31,066 nt of DNA from Iamia sp035575815 (lineage in GTDB: Bacteria > Actinomycetota > Acidimicrobiia > Acidimicrobiales > Iamiaceae): the NCBI RefSeq assembly GCF_035575815.1, contig NZ_DATLXO010000182.1:1-31066 (forward strand). Direction: 5' to 3'. Of this stretch, positions 1 through 7,055 are shown piece after piece. Made by a program: the position numbers and the translations under genes. The notes under the pieces were generated by a model. That model saw only the letters and a list, made by a program, of their open reading frames with translations. It ran no database searches and was not told where the DNA came from. Position 1 is the first letter of the stretch; each line of letters opens with the position of its first letter.

Positions 1-1
1 G

Positions 2-235
2 CTCGACAGCCTCGGTAGCAGCTTCACCGGTCGCAGCGGCGAGGTCGACGACCTCGTGAGCGCGCTGCGCACCGAGCTCGACTCCGCCTATTGGAGGGGT
101 GGTGCGGCTGACCGGTTCCGCAGCGCGTGGGACAGCGAGTATGAGCCCGCTCTGCGGAACCTGTCGACCGCGCTCATCGACGCGTCCGACGAGGTCCGGT
201 CCCGGGCCCGGGCCCTCGAGCAGGCCGGCGCCTGA
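2..235 (+). CDS. WXG100-family protein (ESAT-6-like), 5' partial
   Basis: The reading frame is open from the window edge and ends at TGA 233-235, leaving 77 residues. It carries a W-R-G turn in the segment AYWRGGAADRFRSAW, followed by a long charged helix, which is the helix-turn-helix hairpin typical of WXG100 proteins. Members of this family are small substrates or partners of type VII (ESX) secretion systems and work as dimers. Its 'AYWxGxxADRFR' stretch is nearly the same as in the protein starting at 475, so the two are probably paralogues. The start codon lies outside the window. A strong hairpin follows about 90 bases downstream. Family assignment is fairly secure; the actual partner is unknown. 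Confidence 0.8.
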   Translation, partial: LDSLGSSFTGRSGEVDDLVSALRTELDSAYWRGGAADRFRSAWDSEYEPALRNLSTALIDASDEVRSRARALEQAGA

Positions 236-322
236 GCCCGGCGGCCCCCGCCGGCCCGAAGGTCGCGTCCCTCGGTCCCGGTCGCGTCGGCTCTGCCGTC
301 GGCCGACCTCTTCTCAGATCCC

Positions 323-355
323 GACCCCACCCCCGGCACTGCCGGGGGTGGGGTC
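323..355 (+). terminator. Strong GC-rich hairpin, probable terminator after the WXG100 gene
   Basis: A perfect 16-base inverted repeat (323-338 pairs with 340-355) with almost no loop lies about 90 bases after the WXG100 stop. It is followed by CTTGG rather than a T-run, as is common in high-GC actinomycetes. It would separate the first WXG100 gene from the cluster beginning at 475. Confidence 0.65.
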
Positions 356-462
356 CTTGGCGCGCCCGTCGAGGCTCGTCACCGGTGCGCGGATCGTCCG
401 CGCGCTGTTGTCCTGGTGCCCGGTGGGGAGGCTTTCCCATTCTCAGCGGGTGGCGGTGTCGG

Positions 463-468
463 TACGTT
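463..468 (+). promoter_or_regulatory. -10 box for a leaderless transcript
   Basis: TACGTT matches TAnnnT and ends six bases before the ATG at 475. That places the likely transcription start on the start codon itself. No Shine-Dalgarno sequence precedes the ATG, which fits leaderless initiation. No convincing -35 is seen. Confidence 0.45.
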
Positions 469-474
469 GCCCCC

Positions 475-744
475 ATGGCACGTACGACATCTCCTGAGCG
501 GCTCGAAGAGCTCGCTGGACGGTTGGATCGCGAGGCGGCCCGGTTGCGCACCGTCCGGTTGGCGCTGCGTCGTGACGTCCAGGAGACCGAGGCCTATTGG
601 GAGGGTCTGGTTGCGGATCGGTTCCGAGGTCACACCGGTACTGAGCACCGTCAGCGCCACATCGACCTGGCCCACGATCGGGTGGCCGCGGTGGCCCGCA
701 TGTTGCGAGCGGCGGCACGCGAGCAGTCGAGCGTGCGACCGTGA
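475..744 (+). CDS. Second WXG100-like small protein
   Basis: This 89-residue, highly charged, mostly helical protein has a W-E-G turn in 'EAYWEGLVADRFRGH', matching the WXG100 motif and closely resembling the partial protein at 2-235. The N-terminal half (ERLEELAGRLDREAARLRTV) and C-terminal half look like the two helices of the hairpin. The ATG at 475 was chosen because the homologous region starts just after it and a -10 box sits six bases upstream. The stop overlaps the GTG of the next gene by four bases (GTGA), so the two should be translationally coupled. The likely role is ESX substrate or partner of the following genes; this is inferred from motif and context. Confidence 0.75.
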   Translation: MARTTSPERLEELAGRLDREAARLRTVRLALRRDVQETEAYWEGLVADRFRGHTGTEHRQRHIDLAHDRVAAVARMLRAAAREQSSVRP

Positions 745-1643
745 CCGAGCCCGAGGTGGAGCCGGTGGTGCTGGTGGTGTCGGTCGACGAGCTGCGGGCT
801 CTGGGCCGGGTCGCCGATGTGGTGGTGCCCGCCTTCGTCGAGGACGACGACCCTGCTGATCCGATCGTTGACCTCGCCGCGGTCCGGGGGCTCATGGCCC
901 GGGGTCTGGTGGCCGCATCGGGGGCGGCGCCGGGTGACGCGGTGCGCCTCGATGACGACCTGGCGACGGTGCTGGCCCCGGCCCGCTCGGGCCGGGTGCT
1001 CGCTGAGGTCGACGACGAGGTCCGTGCGACCGGGCCCTGCACGTGGGCGGCGGTCGGCGACGACACCGGGGCCTCGACCGTCGTGGTCGGCCACGGTCCT
1101 GGTCTGGTGACCGTCGAGCTGTGCTCGGATGCGGTGCCGGCGGTGGTGGCGGCCCGGTGCGGGGTCGACGAGGTGTCCACCGACCCCGAGCCGGAGCGCT
1201 TCTCGGTTGCTCTCGGCGCTCAGATCGCCGCCGATGAGGTGGTCCTCGACGGTGACCTTGGTGGTGCTGTCGCCCTGTTGGGCGAGGCTGGGGTGCCGGT
1301 CACATCGGCCCGCCGTTGGGTCGATGTGGTCGCCACCCGCAGCCGGGCGGTCGGGGTGCAGATCGCCCGCAACCTCGGCGCCGGCCCCGATGGGCCCTTC
1401 GAGGCGGCCGAGGTGCACTGGCTCGTCGCCGCCGATGGCACCGCCTGGCAGCTCGCCGTCGACCTCGACGACCTCGGCCCCGATGACGACACGGCCTTCG
1501 AGCTCGATCACGACGACCTCGACGACGAGGAGCCCGACGACGTCCGCGTGGTCGTGGCCCCGGTCAGTCGGGAAGACCTGCGCGCCGCGCTGGTCGAGGC
1601 GCTTCGGCCCGGCGTCCACACCACCAACCCCGGAGGGCTCTGA
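741..1643 (+). CDS. EspG-like acidic protein of an ESX cassette
   Basis: This 300-residue, very acidic protein has no signal peptide or membrane segment. Its N-terminal third (SVDELRALGRVADVVVP..., then an LAAVRGLMARGLV segment) and alternating beta-rich body resemble EspG-type cytosolic chaperones that bind WXG100/PE-PPE substrates. This is my reading of pattern and context, not a secure family match. Residues about 235-265 form an Asp/Glu-rich tract. It starts with GTG inside the WXG100 stop, and its TGA overlaps the ATG of the hydrolase gene by one base (TGATG). The three genes at 475-2971 are therefore almost certainly one operon. If it is an EspG-like chaperone, its client is probably the adjacent WXG100 protein or the hydrolase. 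Confidence 0.5.
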   Translation: MTEPEVEPVVLVVSVDELRALGRVADVVVPAFVEDDDPADPIVDLAAVRGLMARGLVAASGAAPGDAVRLDDDLATVLAPARSGRVLAEVDDEVRATGPCTWAAVGDDTGASTVVVGHGPGLVTVELCSDAVPAVVAARCGVDEVSTDPEPERFSVALGAQIAADEVVLDGDLGGAVALLGEAGVPVTSARRWVDVVATRSRAVGVQIARNLGAGPDGPFEAAEVHWLVAADGTAWQLAVDLDDLGPDDDTAFELDHDDLDDEEPDDVRVVVAPVSREDLRAALVEALRPGVHTTNPGGL

Positions 1644-2971
1644 TGGCCACCAACCTCGAGAAGTTCATGAAGGGCCTCCGCCAGGTCGAATCGGGCGGCA
1701 ACTACACGATCGAGAGCGCCCCCAACTCTGGCGGCCGCGGGACCGCCACCGGCGCCTACCAGTACCTCGACAGCACGTGGAACAACCACAAGGGGTACCG
1801 GCGCGCCAAGGATGCCCCGAAGTCGGTGCAGGACGCCAAGGCCCGCAGCGACATCGGCCGGTTCTACAAGAAGTACAAGCGCTGGGACCTCGTGGCCATC
1901 GCCTGGCACGCCGGCCCCGGCGTGGCCGACAAGTTCAAGGACAACCCCTCGGGCGTAACCAAGGGCGACAGAAACATCTCCACCAAGACCTACGTGAAGC
2001 GGGTGCTGTCCGCGGCGGGGCTGAAGGCCACCAGCGGTAACGGCAGCGGCGGAGGCTCCGATGGCGGCGAGGACCGGCCGTCGACCGGTGGAACCCGCCG
2101 GCGGCCGTGGCAGCTTCCCCGCAACGTCACCGGCAGGGGTGGGCGCATCACCATCGACGTCCACCGGATGCACCGCCTGTCGCGCAGCTTGACCGGGCAC
2201 CTGGCGGTGTTGGAGTCGGTGCGGCGCCGCGGCTCGGAGGTCGCCGGCGCGCTCGACGCACTGGTCCTCGACGATGCCGGTGACACCCGCCGGATCCGCG
2301 CCGCGCTCGACACCGCCTTGTCCGACGACTACGGCGTCGGGCGGGCCCGGAACCTCCTGGTCCGCGACATCGGCTATGTCGTGGAGGCCCGGGAGCGGGC
2401 CCTCGGCGCCGATCGCACCGACCGCGACGAGCGACGGGTGATCGAACGGCTCATCGCGTCGCTCACCCCCGGCACCACCGCCCTCGCCACCCGCCGCAAG
2501 GTCCGTCGCCTGCTCCGCGGCCTCTACGAACCGGCCTCGGGCGGCTCGGGCGGCTCGGGCGGCTCGGGTGGTTCGGGCGGATCCGGCGGCATCCCTGACC
2601 CCGAGGACGTCAGCAAGGGCACGGCGTGGGGCGGATCGCAGGCGCCCTTCACCCAGCTCATCACGCCGTTCATGAAGAAGCTGGGCCTCCCCGCCGGGTC
2701 GCTCAAGCGCCCCGGTGACACCGTCGCCGGCCCCGGCATGTCCGACCACTACACGGGCAAGAGGGACGCCTACGCCACCGACTACCCGACCTACAACGGG
2801 GAGGGTCGGGCCCGAAAGCTGGCCCAGAAGCTGGGCATCCGTAACTGGCAGCCCAACAGCTACGACAGCTCGATCGTCAAGTTCGGGGGCCGGAGGTTCC
2901 GGGTCCAGATCCTGTGGGGCTCGGGGATCGGCCACGGCGACCACATCCACGTCGGCGTCCAGCGGGTCTGA
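1643..2971 (+). CDS. Two-domain peptidoglycan hydrolase, putative ESX-exported
   Basis: A 442-residue modular protein. Residues 1-125 resemble a lysozyme/transglycosylase domain of the Rpf/SLT kind: QVESGGNY with probable catalytic Glu16, then TGAYQYLDSTWNN and the AWHAGPG loop. Residues 128-160 are a Gly/Ser/Arg-rich linker. Residues 165-295 are an all-helical domain. Residues 299-316 are a (GGS)n linker. Residues 318-442 resemble a LAS-type zinc peptidase: SDHYTGKRDAYATD with His369 and Asp380 or Asp376, and HGDHIHVG with His434/His436. There is no Sec or Tat signal, so export through the neighbouring ESX-like system is plausible but inferred. The middle helical domain could serve as a secretion or self-binding module. 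Both enzymatic ends would cut cell wall, one the glycan and one the peptide. Confidence 0.7.
   Translation: MATNLEKFMKGLRQVESGGNYTIESAPNSGGRGTATGAYQYLDSTWNNHKGYRRAKDAPKSVQDAKARSDIGRFYKKYKRWDLVAIAWHAGPGVADKFKDNPSGVTKGDRNISTKTYVKRVLSAAGLKATSGNGSGGGSDGGEDRPSTGGTRRRPWQLPRNVTGRGGRITIDVHRMHRLSRSLTGHLAVLESVRRRGSEVAGALDALVLDDAGDTRRIRAALDTALSDDYGVGRARNLLVRDIGYVVEARERALGADRTDRDERRVIERLIASLTPGTTALATRRKVRRLLRGLYEPASGGSGGSGGSGGSGGSGGIPDPEDVSKGTAWGGSQAPFTQLITPFMKKLGLPAGSLKRPGDTVAGPGMSDHYTGKRDAYATDYPTYNGEGRARKLAQKLGIRNWQPNSYDSSIVKFGGRRFRVQILWGSGIGHGDHIHVGVQRV
2537..2590 (+). repeat. In-gene (GGS)n linker repeat
   Basis: A run of GGC-GGC-TCG-type nine-base units encodes Ser-Gly-Gly repeats (residues 299-316) between the helical domain and the peptidase domain of the hydrolase. 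It is a flexible linker and a likely site of length variation. Confidence 0.85.
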
Positions 2972-3004
2972 CGCCGGTCCGACCTGATGGGAGCGTGGCC
3001 ACCG

Positions 3005-4462
3005 CTACTTGGAGCCGGGGCGGGCCGCCTCCTGGTCGAGCCGGTCCGAGGGTGACTGCCCCGAGTCCTCGGCGGCGTAGGTCCAGTCCGGTTGCTTGTC
3101 GCGGTGGCGCTCGTCGTAGACCGCCTCGACACCCTCGGGCCCGTCGACGAACCCCTCCAGCTCGGCGATGAGGTAGGGGTCGGTGGGCCCGACGCGGCCC
3201 TCGGCGTGGGCCACGAACGCCTCGGGGAACAGGGCGAGCGCGCTGGCGACCACGCGTTGGTGCTGGGTCGCGAGGAAGCAACGGGCACCGACCTCGATGG
3301 TCCGCAGGTGATCCTCGATGGCCACCAGGTCGGCCCCCCCACTGCCACCCCGCCGGAGGCGGTCCAAGGAGTCGGCCACCGCTCGTCCGTCCTGCTTGCA
3401 CGGGGTGCACTGGCCGCACGACTCGACGGCGAGGAACCGCGACACGCCGTGAGCCACGGCGACCGGGTCGACGCTCGCATCGAAGACGATGAACCCGCAC
3501 GCCCCGAGCCCGCTGCCGGCGGCGTCCATGGCCTCGTAGGTGAGGGCCGTGTCGAGCTGCGATGCCGGCAGCAGCCGGTTCGACACCCCGGACATGACGG
3601 CGGTGATCTCGCCGGTCACCGGACCGCCACCCGCGGTGGCGATCAGCTGCCGGAGGGGCGTTCCCATCGGGACCTCGATGACCCCGCAGGTGCGGAGGTG
3701 GCCGGTGACGGTGCACACGATGGAGCCGGGGGAGTCGGTCGTGCCGACCTCGCGGAACCACGTCGGGCCGTGGGCCACGATGAGGGCCACGTGGGCCAGC
3801 GTCTCGACGTTGTTGACCAGCGCCGGCGGCGACGCGCTCCCCACGGCGGCCATCTCGGTGCCGGCGGCGCCCGCCGAGTCGTCGCTGTCCTCGTCGAGCC
3901 CTCGCCGCCACGGCGGCGCGATGCGGGGGAACGGCAACCGCCCCTCGACCACCTCGAGCAGGGCGGTCTCCTCCCCGAAGAGGTACTCCTCGGGGCCTTC
4001 CACCACATCGATGGACACCCCGTGGGTCCAACCCGCGGCGGACATCTCTGCCGCCGCGGACCGGAGGCGGGCGACCTCGGTGGTGAAGCGAGCCTTGGTG
4101 GCCACCACCACTTCGTCGGCACCGATGGTCAGGGCGGCGATGAGCGCCCCCTCCAGCACCCGGTACGGGTCGGCCCGGATGAGAGCCCGGTCCTTGAACG
4201 ACCCGGGCTCGCCCTCGGCCGCGTTGACCACCACCGTGGCCGGCAGCTCAGCGGAGCGCTGGTCGACCACGCTGCGCCACTTGGTCGCCGTCGGGAAACC
4301 GGCCCCACCCCGCCCCCGCAGACCCGAGGCCTCCAGCACGGCGAGCACCGCCTCGGCGCCGGCGTCGAGGACGATCCGCAGCCCTGCGCCCCCGCCGATC
4401 GCCTCGTACCCGGGCAGGTCGACCACCGGTTCGGCGTCGAGCACTCGTGAGATCGATGTCAT
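3005..4462 (-). CDS. NuoF-like NADH-binding flavo-iron-sulfur protein (stand-alone)
   Basis: A 485-residue protein with the hallmarks of the NuoF/HoxF/formate dehydrogenase beta family. These are the FMN/NADH site GRGGAGFP (about 50-57), NAAEGEPGSFKDR (80-92), the FGEETALLE segment (162-170), an SLBB-like region (about 240-300), and a 4Fe-4S cluster with SCGQCTPC (Cys349, 352, 355) and Cys395. It would take electrons from NADH through FMN to one cluster. ATG 4462 was chosen because family similarity begins about 15 residues later; no strong ribosome site is visible. No other respiratory complex I subunits are in the window. It lies directly downstream of the P450 on the same strand, so a role as redox partner in the steroid operon is possible, though unproven. 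Confidence 0.8.
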   Translation of the reverse strand: MTSISRVLDAEPVVDLPGYEAIGGGAGLRIVLDAGAEAVLAVLEASGLRGRGGAGFPTATKWRSVVDQRSAELPATVVVNAAEGEPGSFKDRALIRADPYRVLEGALIAALTIGADEVVVATKARFTTEVARLRSAAAEMSAAGWTHGVSIDVVEGPEEYLFGEETALLEVVEGRLPFPRIAPPWRRGLDEDSDDSAGAAGTEMAAVGSASPPALVNNVETLAHVALIVAHGPTWFREVGTTDSPGSIVCTVTGHLRTCGVIEVPMGTPLRQLIATAGGGPVTGEITAVMSGVSNRLLPASQLDTALTYEAMDAAGSGLGACGFIVFDASVDPVAVAHGVSRFLAVESCGQCTPCKQDGRAVADSLDRLRRGGSGGADLVAIEDHLRTIEVGARCFLATQHQRVVASALALFPEAFVAHAEGRVGPTDPYLIAELEGFVDGPEGVEAVYDERHRDKQPDWTYAAEDSGQSPSDRLDQEAARPGSK

Positions 4463-4472
4463 GGGTGATGCC

Positions 4473-5767
4473 CTACCCACCGCGATCGCCGTCACGCTCG
4501 CCCGCCGCCGACAAGCCCGATGGCACACCACCGGGCCCGTGATGACGACGGCCCGACATCGGTCGGGCGGTCGGAGGCCACCCCGGGGCGGAGGTCCGCG
4601 GCCCGGCGCGAGGCGTGGAGCTGAGTCGCTCGAGCAGGCGGTCCGCTCCGGCTGCCGGGTAGAACGCGTTTCGCGCCAGCTCGCCGCCGGGCCCCGACCG
4701 CCCGTTCTGTCGGTGACGCGACGGCGCCGGTGCGTCCCGGGTGATGTCGAAGCGGAACGGGTCGTCGAAGTGGTCCTCGTCCCGGTTGGCCGAGATGTAC
4801 CACATGCTGATCTTGTCGCCGTCGCTGATCGTGTGGTCGCGCAGCTCGAAGTCCTGGGTGGCGTTGCGCCGGAAGTAGAGCACCGGGGTCGCCCACCGGA
4901 GGATCTCCTCGACCGCGCCCTTGATGTAGCGGTCGGGGTCCGAGGCCAGCAGGTCGTACTGGTCGGGGTTCTCCAGGAAGGCGTTCATGCCGTGGGCGAT
5001 GGCGTTGCGGGTCGTCTCGTTGCCGGCGACCAGAGCAGCAGGAAGAGCAGGTTGAAGTCCATGTCCGAGAGCGACTCGCCGCCGACCTCAGCCGAGAGCA
5101 GGGCGGTGATGATGTCGTCGGCCGGCTGCTGGCGGTGCTTGTCGGCCAGGCCCTGGGCGTACATGAACATCTCGACCTGGGCCTCGGAGAGCTTCTCCTC
5201 CGACACCCGGTACTCGGGATCGTCCGCACCGATCATCCGGTTGCTCCACTCGAAGATCTTGTGCCGGTCCTCGCCGGGCACGCTGATGAGCTCGGCGATG
5301 ACCTCCAGTGGCAGCTCCGCGGCGATGTCGACCACGAAGTCGGACTCGCCCCGGGGCAGGACCTCGTCGAGGCTGCCGGTGGTCAGCTCGCGGACGTGGA
5401 CCTCCATCTGGCCGATCATCCGGGGCGTGGAGCCCCGGTTCACCAGGCGCCGGTAGCGCGTGTGATCGGGCGGGTCCATGAAGAGCATGAGGTTGCCGGC
5501 GGCGCTGGGGGCGTCGTCGCTCGCGGGCCGGTTCTCGCGACCCACGACCCCGCCGCGGGCGGCCGCGGAGGAGAACGTCCCGGCATCGCGGTTGCAGGTC
5601 ATCACGTCGTCGAGCTTGGTGATGATCCAGAACCCTGGGCCGTCGGGCTCGTCGTGGAAGTGCACCGGCTCATTGGCGCGCAACCAGGTGAACCACTCAT
5701 GGGGGGTGCCCTCGGTGAACCGGTCGAAGTTCAACAGGTCGATCTGGCTGGCGTCGATGTCGGTCAT
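4473..5767 (-). pseudogene. CYP125-like cytochrome P450, frameshifted and lacking the heme cysteine
   Basis: The first part (5767 to about 5035) encodes the P450 N-terminus (DRFTEGTPHEWFTWLRANEPVHF..., then FMDPPDHTRYRRLV). The frame then changes, and the rest (about 5035-4473) supplies the I-helix AGNETTR, the ExxR motif (EEILR) and the RWATPV/FRRNA region. This arrangement strongly resembles CYP125/CYP142 steroid 26/27-monooxygenases. One missing base near 5033 explains the shift. A second problem is separate: after FDITRD the expected FGxGxHxCxG loop is absent, and the C-terminal 170 residues contain no cysteine, although GGELARNAFY still looks like the following helix. Restoring the frame would give 431 residues, close to normal length. 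ATG 5767 has a good GGGAGGT site upstream. Confidence 0.8.
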
Positions 5768-5801
5768 GGATCCTCTACCTCCCTGGAAGCTCGGCGCTCG
5801 C

Positions 5802-5972
5802 TCACGGTTTGGTGCTCCTCACGATCCACATGGCGAAGAACTGGGCGGCGCCGCCGTAGGCGTGGCCGAGGGCGGTGGTGGCCCCGTCGACCTGGTGCTC
5901 TCCGGCCTGACCGCGCACCTGCAGGGCGGCCTCGGCGAAGTGTCGTCTGGTTCGCTCGCTGCGCTCCCTCAC
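5802..5972 (-). pseudogene. Thiolase C-terminal remnant behind an intact-looking start
   Basis: A 56-residue ORF starts at GTG 5970-5972, overlapping the stop of the upstream DUF35 gene (GTGA). Its first residues, VRERSERTRR, look like an ordinary gene start. From residue 11 the sequence FAEAALQVRGQAGEHQVDGA and then GHAYGGAAQFFAMWIV matches the extreme C-terminus of SCP-x/acetyl-CoA acetyltransferase-type thiolases. The roughly 330 residues holding the catalytic Cys and the first His are missing. The simplest explanation is an internal deletion joining start and tail. DUF35 proteins normally partner such thiolases (as ChsH2 with Ltp2), so this was probably the partner gene. It is probably not functional as an enzyme. 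Confidence 0.7.
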
Positions 5973-6514
5973 AGGGTGTGCTTCTCGTAGTCGGCGCGAG
6001 GCGCGTCGGGCTCGCCGGTCGGTCGCCAGCCCTCGACCGCGGTGCCGAGGCCGTAGCCCCGGTCATCGGCGCCGCGCAACTCGGGCGGGGCCCACACGGC
6101 GGTGACCCGCAGGCCCATGCAGATCTCGTCCGGGGCGACCTCGATCAGCCGCTGCTGGCCGATGGTCCCGTCGGCACCGTCGAGCAGGATGCTGGCCAGG
6201 GCGTAGTCGGAGCGCTCCTTCTGCCCGGTGTACTGGATGGGCGTGAGGACGGTCCACGACGTGACCAGGCCACGATCGGCGACCTCGACCTCGTCGTCGG
6301 GCCCGGTGGCGATCACGCAGATCGAGCAGAACCCCTTGGGCGGCACGAACACCAGGTCGCACTGCGGGCAGCGGTGGCCGGTGATGCGCCCGTCGGCCAG
6401 GGTGTCGTCGAAGGCCTGGGCCACCGGGTTGGTGCGCAGCGTGTAGTCGAGGCCGATGAGCTGGGCCATGAACCGCACCGGTCCGGTCGCGTCGGTGTCG
6501 GTGGTCTCGGCCAT
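5969..6514 (-). CDS. DUF35 OB-fold protein with zinc ribbon (thiolase/aldolase partner)
   Basis: A 181-residue protein with a rubredoxin-like zinc ribbon (Cys49, Cys52, Cys63, Cys66 in HRCPQC...GFCSIC) followed by an OB-fold with a GLVTSWTVL strand. This is the DUF35 layout. Family members bind thiolases or retro-aldolases acting on CoA esters, for example in steroid side-chain shortening. ATG 6514 overlaps the stop of the upstream DUF35 gene by one base (TGATG) and has a GGAGGGC ribosome site. The gene ends inside the start of the thiolase remnant. Function as an acyl-CoA-binding partner is family knowledge; the intact partner enzyme is missing here. Confidence 0.85.
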   Translation of the reverse strand: MAETTDTDATGPVRFMAQLIGLDYTLRTNPVAQAFDDTLADGRITGHRCPQCDLVFVPPKGFCSICVIATGPDDEVEVADRGLVTSWTVLTPIQYTGQKERSDYALASILLDGADGTIGQQRLIEVAPDEICMGLRVTAVWAPPELRGADDRGYGLGTAVEGWRPTGEPDAPRADYEKHTL

Positions 6515-6924
6515 CAGCCCTCCTCAGGCTCGAAGCAGGCGATGTCGGTGATGTGCCCGGTGCGCTCGGTGGCCCAGCGGACCCTGACCCGCATGCCGGT
6601 GTGCACCGAGGCGGGATCGCCGGCGTCGAGGGCGTGCACCATTGCGGTGTCGGGCCCGTCGAGCTGCACGAGGGCCCAGGCGAAGGGCCGGTCGAGAGGG
6701 TGCTTGCGCAGCGGCTCGAACACCCACGACCAGCCCGTGACCACCCCGTCGGGCCCGACCGGAACCAGCTCGTCGACGGCGTCACCGCTCTCGGGGTCGT
6801 ACTCGAGGGGCGGGCAGATGACCCAACCGGCGGCGGTCCGGCTGGCCAGCACCGTCTGGTCGCGCAGGGCGGTGAGGAACGCCCCGACGACCGGTCCCAG
6901 GCTCCTCCGGTACAGGAGCTCCAT
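6514..6924 (-). CDS. DUF35-type OB-fold protein without zinc ribbon
   Basis: About 136 residues beginning MELLYRRSLGPVVGAFLTAL, with CPPLEYDPESGD and a VTGWSWVFEPL strand, as in the second class of DUF35 proteins in which the zinc-binding cysteines are lost. Only one Cys is present. It probably forms a complex with the zinc-ribbon DUF35 protein and a thiolase. The start is uncertain: ATG 6924 is used, but GTG 6951 in the same frame would add nine residues, and neither has a clear ribosome site. It is the first gene of the leftward steroid-type operon and lies just downstream of a KstR-like operator at 6960-6973. Confidence 0.75.
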   Translation of the reverse strand: MELLYRRSLGPVVGAFLTALRDQTVLASRTAAGWVICPPLEYDPESGDAVDELVPVGPDGVVTGWSWVFEPLRKHPLDRPFAWALVQLDGPDTAMVHALDAGDPASVHTGMRVRVRWATERTGHITDIACFEPEEG

Positions 6925-6959
6925 GGTGGAGGTGGATTGTCCGCTCGCCACCTCGGCAG

Positions 6960-6973
6960 TAGAACACATTCTA
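6960..6973 (-). promoter_or_regulatory. KstR-like operator, leftward side of the divergent promoter
   Basis: TAGAACACATTCTA fits the known mycobacterial KstR consensus TnnAACnnGTTnnA with one mismatch (ATT for GTT) and is almost palindromic. On the minus strand it contains TAGAAT, a good -10 box for the DUF35 operon, so repressor binding would block the promoter. Confidence 0.6.
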
Positions 6974-7032
6974 CTTGAGGGGTCCACCGGCCCGACTTTT
7001 GCCGAGTTTCCCCAGCCGATTGCCGCCGTCGG

Positions 7033-7046
7033 GAGAACGTGTTCTA
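7033..7046 (+). promoter_or_regulatory. KstR-like operator in front of the FadD19-like gene
   Basis: GAGAACGTGTTCTA keeps both AAC and GTT half-site cores; only the first T of TAGAAC is changed. It ends ten bases before the ATG at 7056. That gene has no visible ribosome site, so the operator probably overlaps the core promoter of a leaderless or nearly leaderless transcript. Confidence 0.65.
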
Positions 7047-7055
7047 CTTCCCCCC

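Noticed and set aside
1508..2950. 480-codon minus-strand open frame opposite the ESX genes
   Set aside because: It is low-complexity Ala/Gly/Val/Arg-rich sequence without domain motifs, lying fully opposite three genes with clear motifs. It is an artefact of GC-rich third positions.
4551..4568. Inverted repeat GCCCGAC-ATCG-GTCGGGC at the 3' end of the P450 remnant
   Set aside because: Only a seven-base stem in very GC-rich sequence and no T-run; it is too weak to call a terminator, especially just upstream of a co-directional gene.
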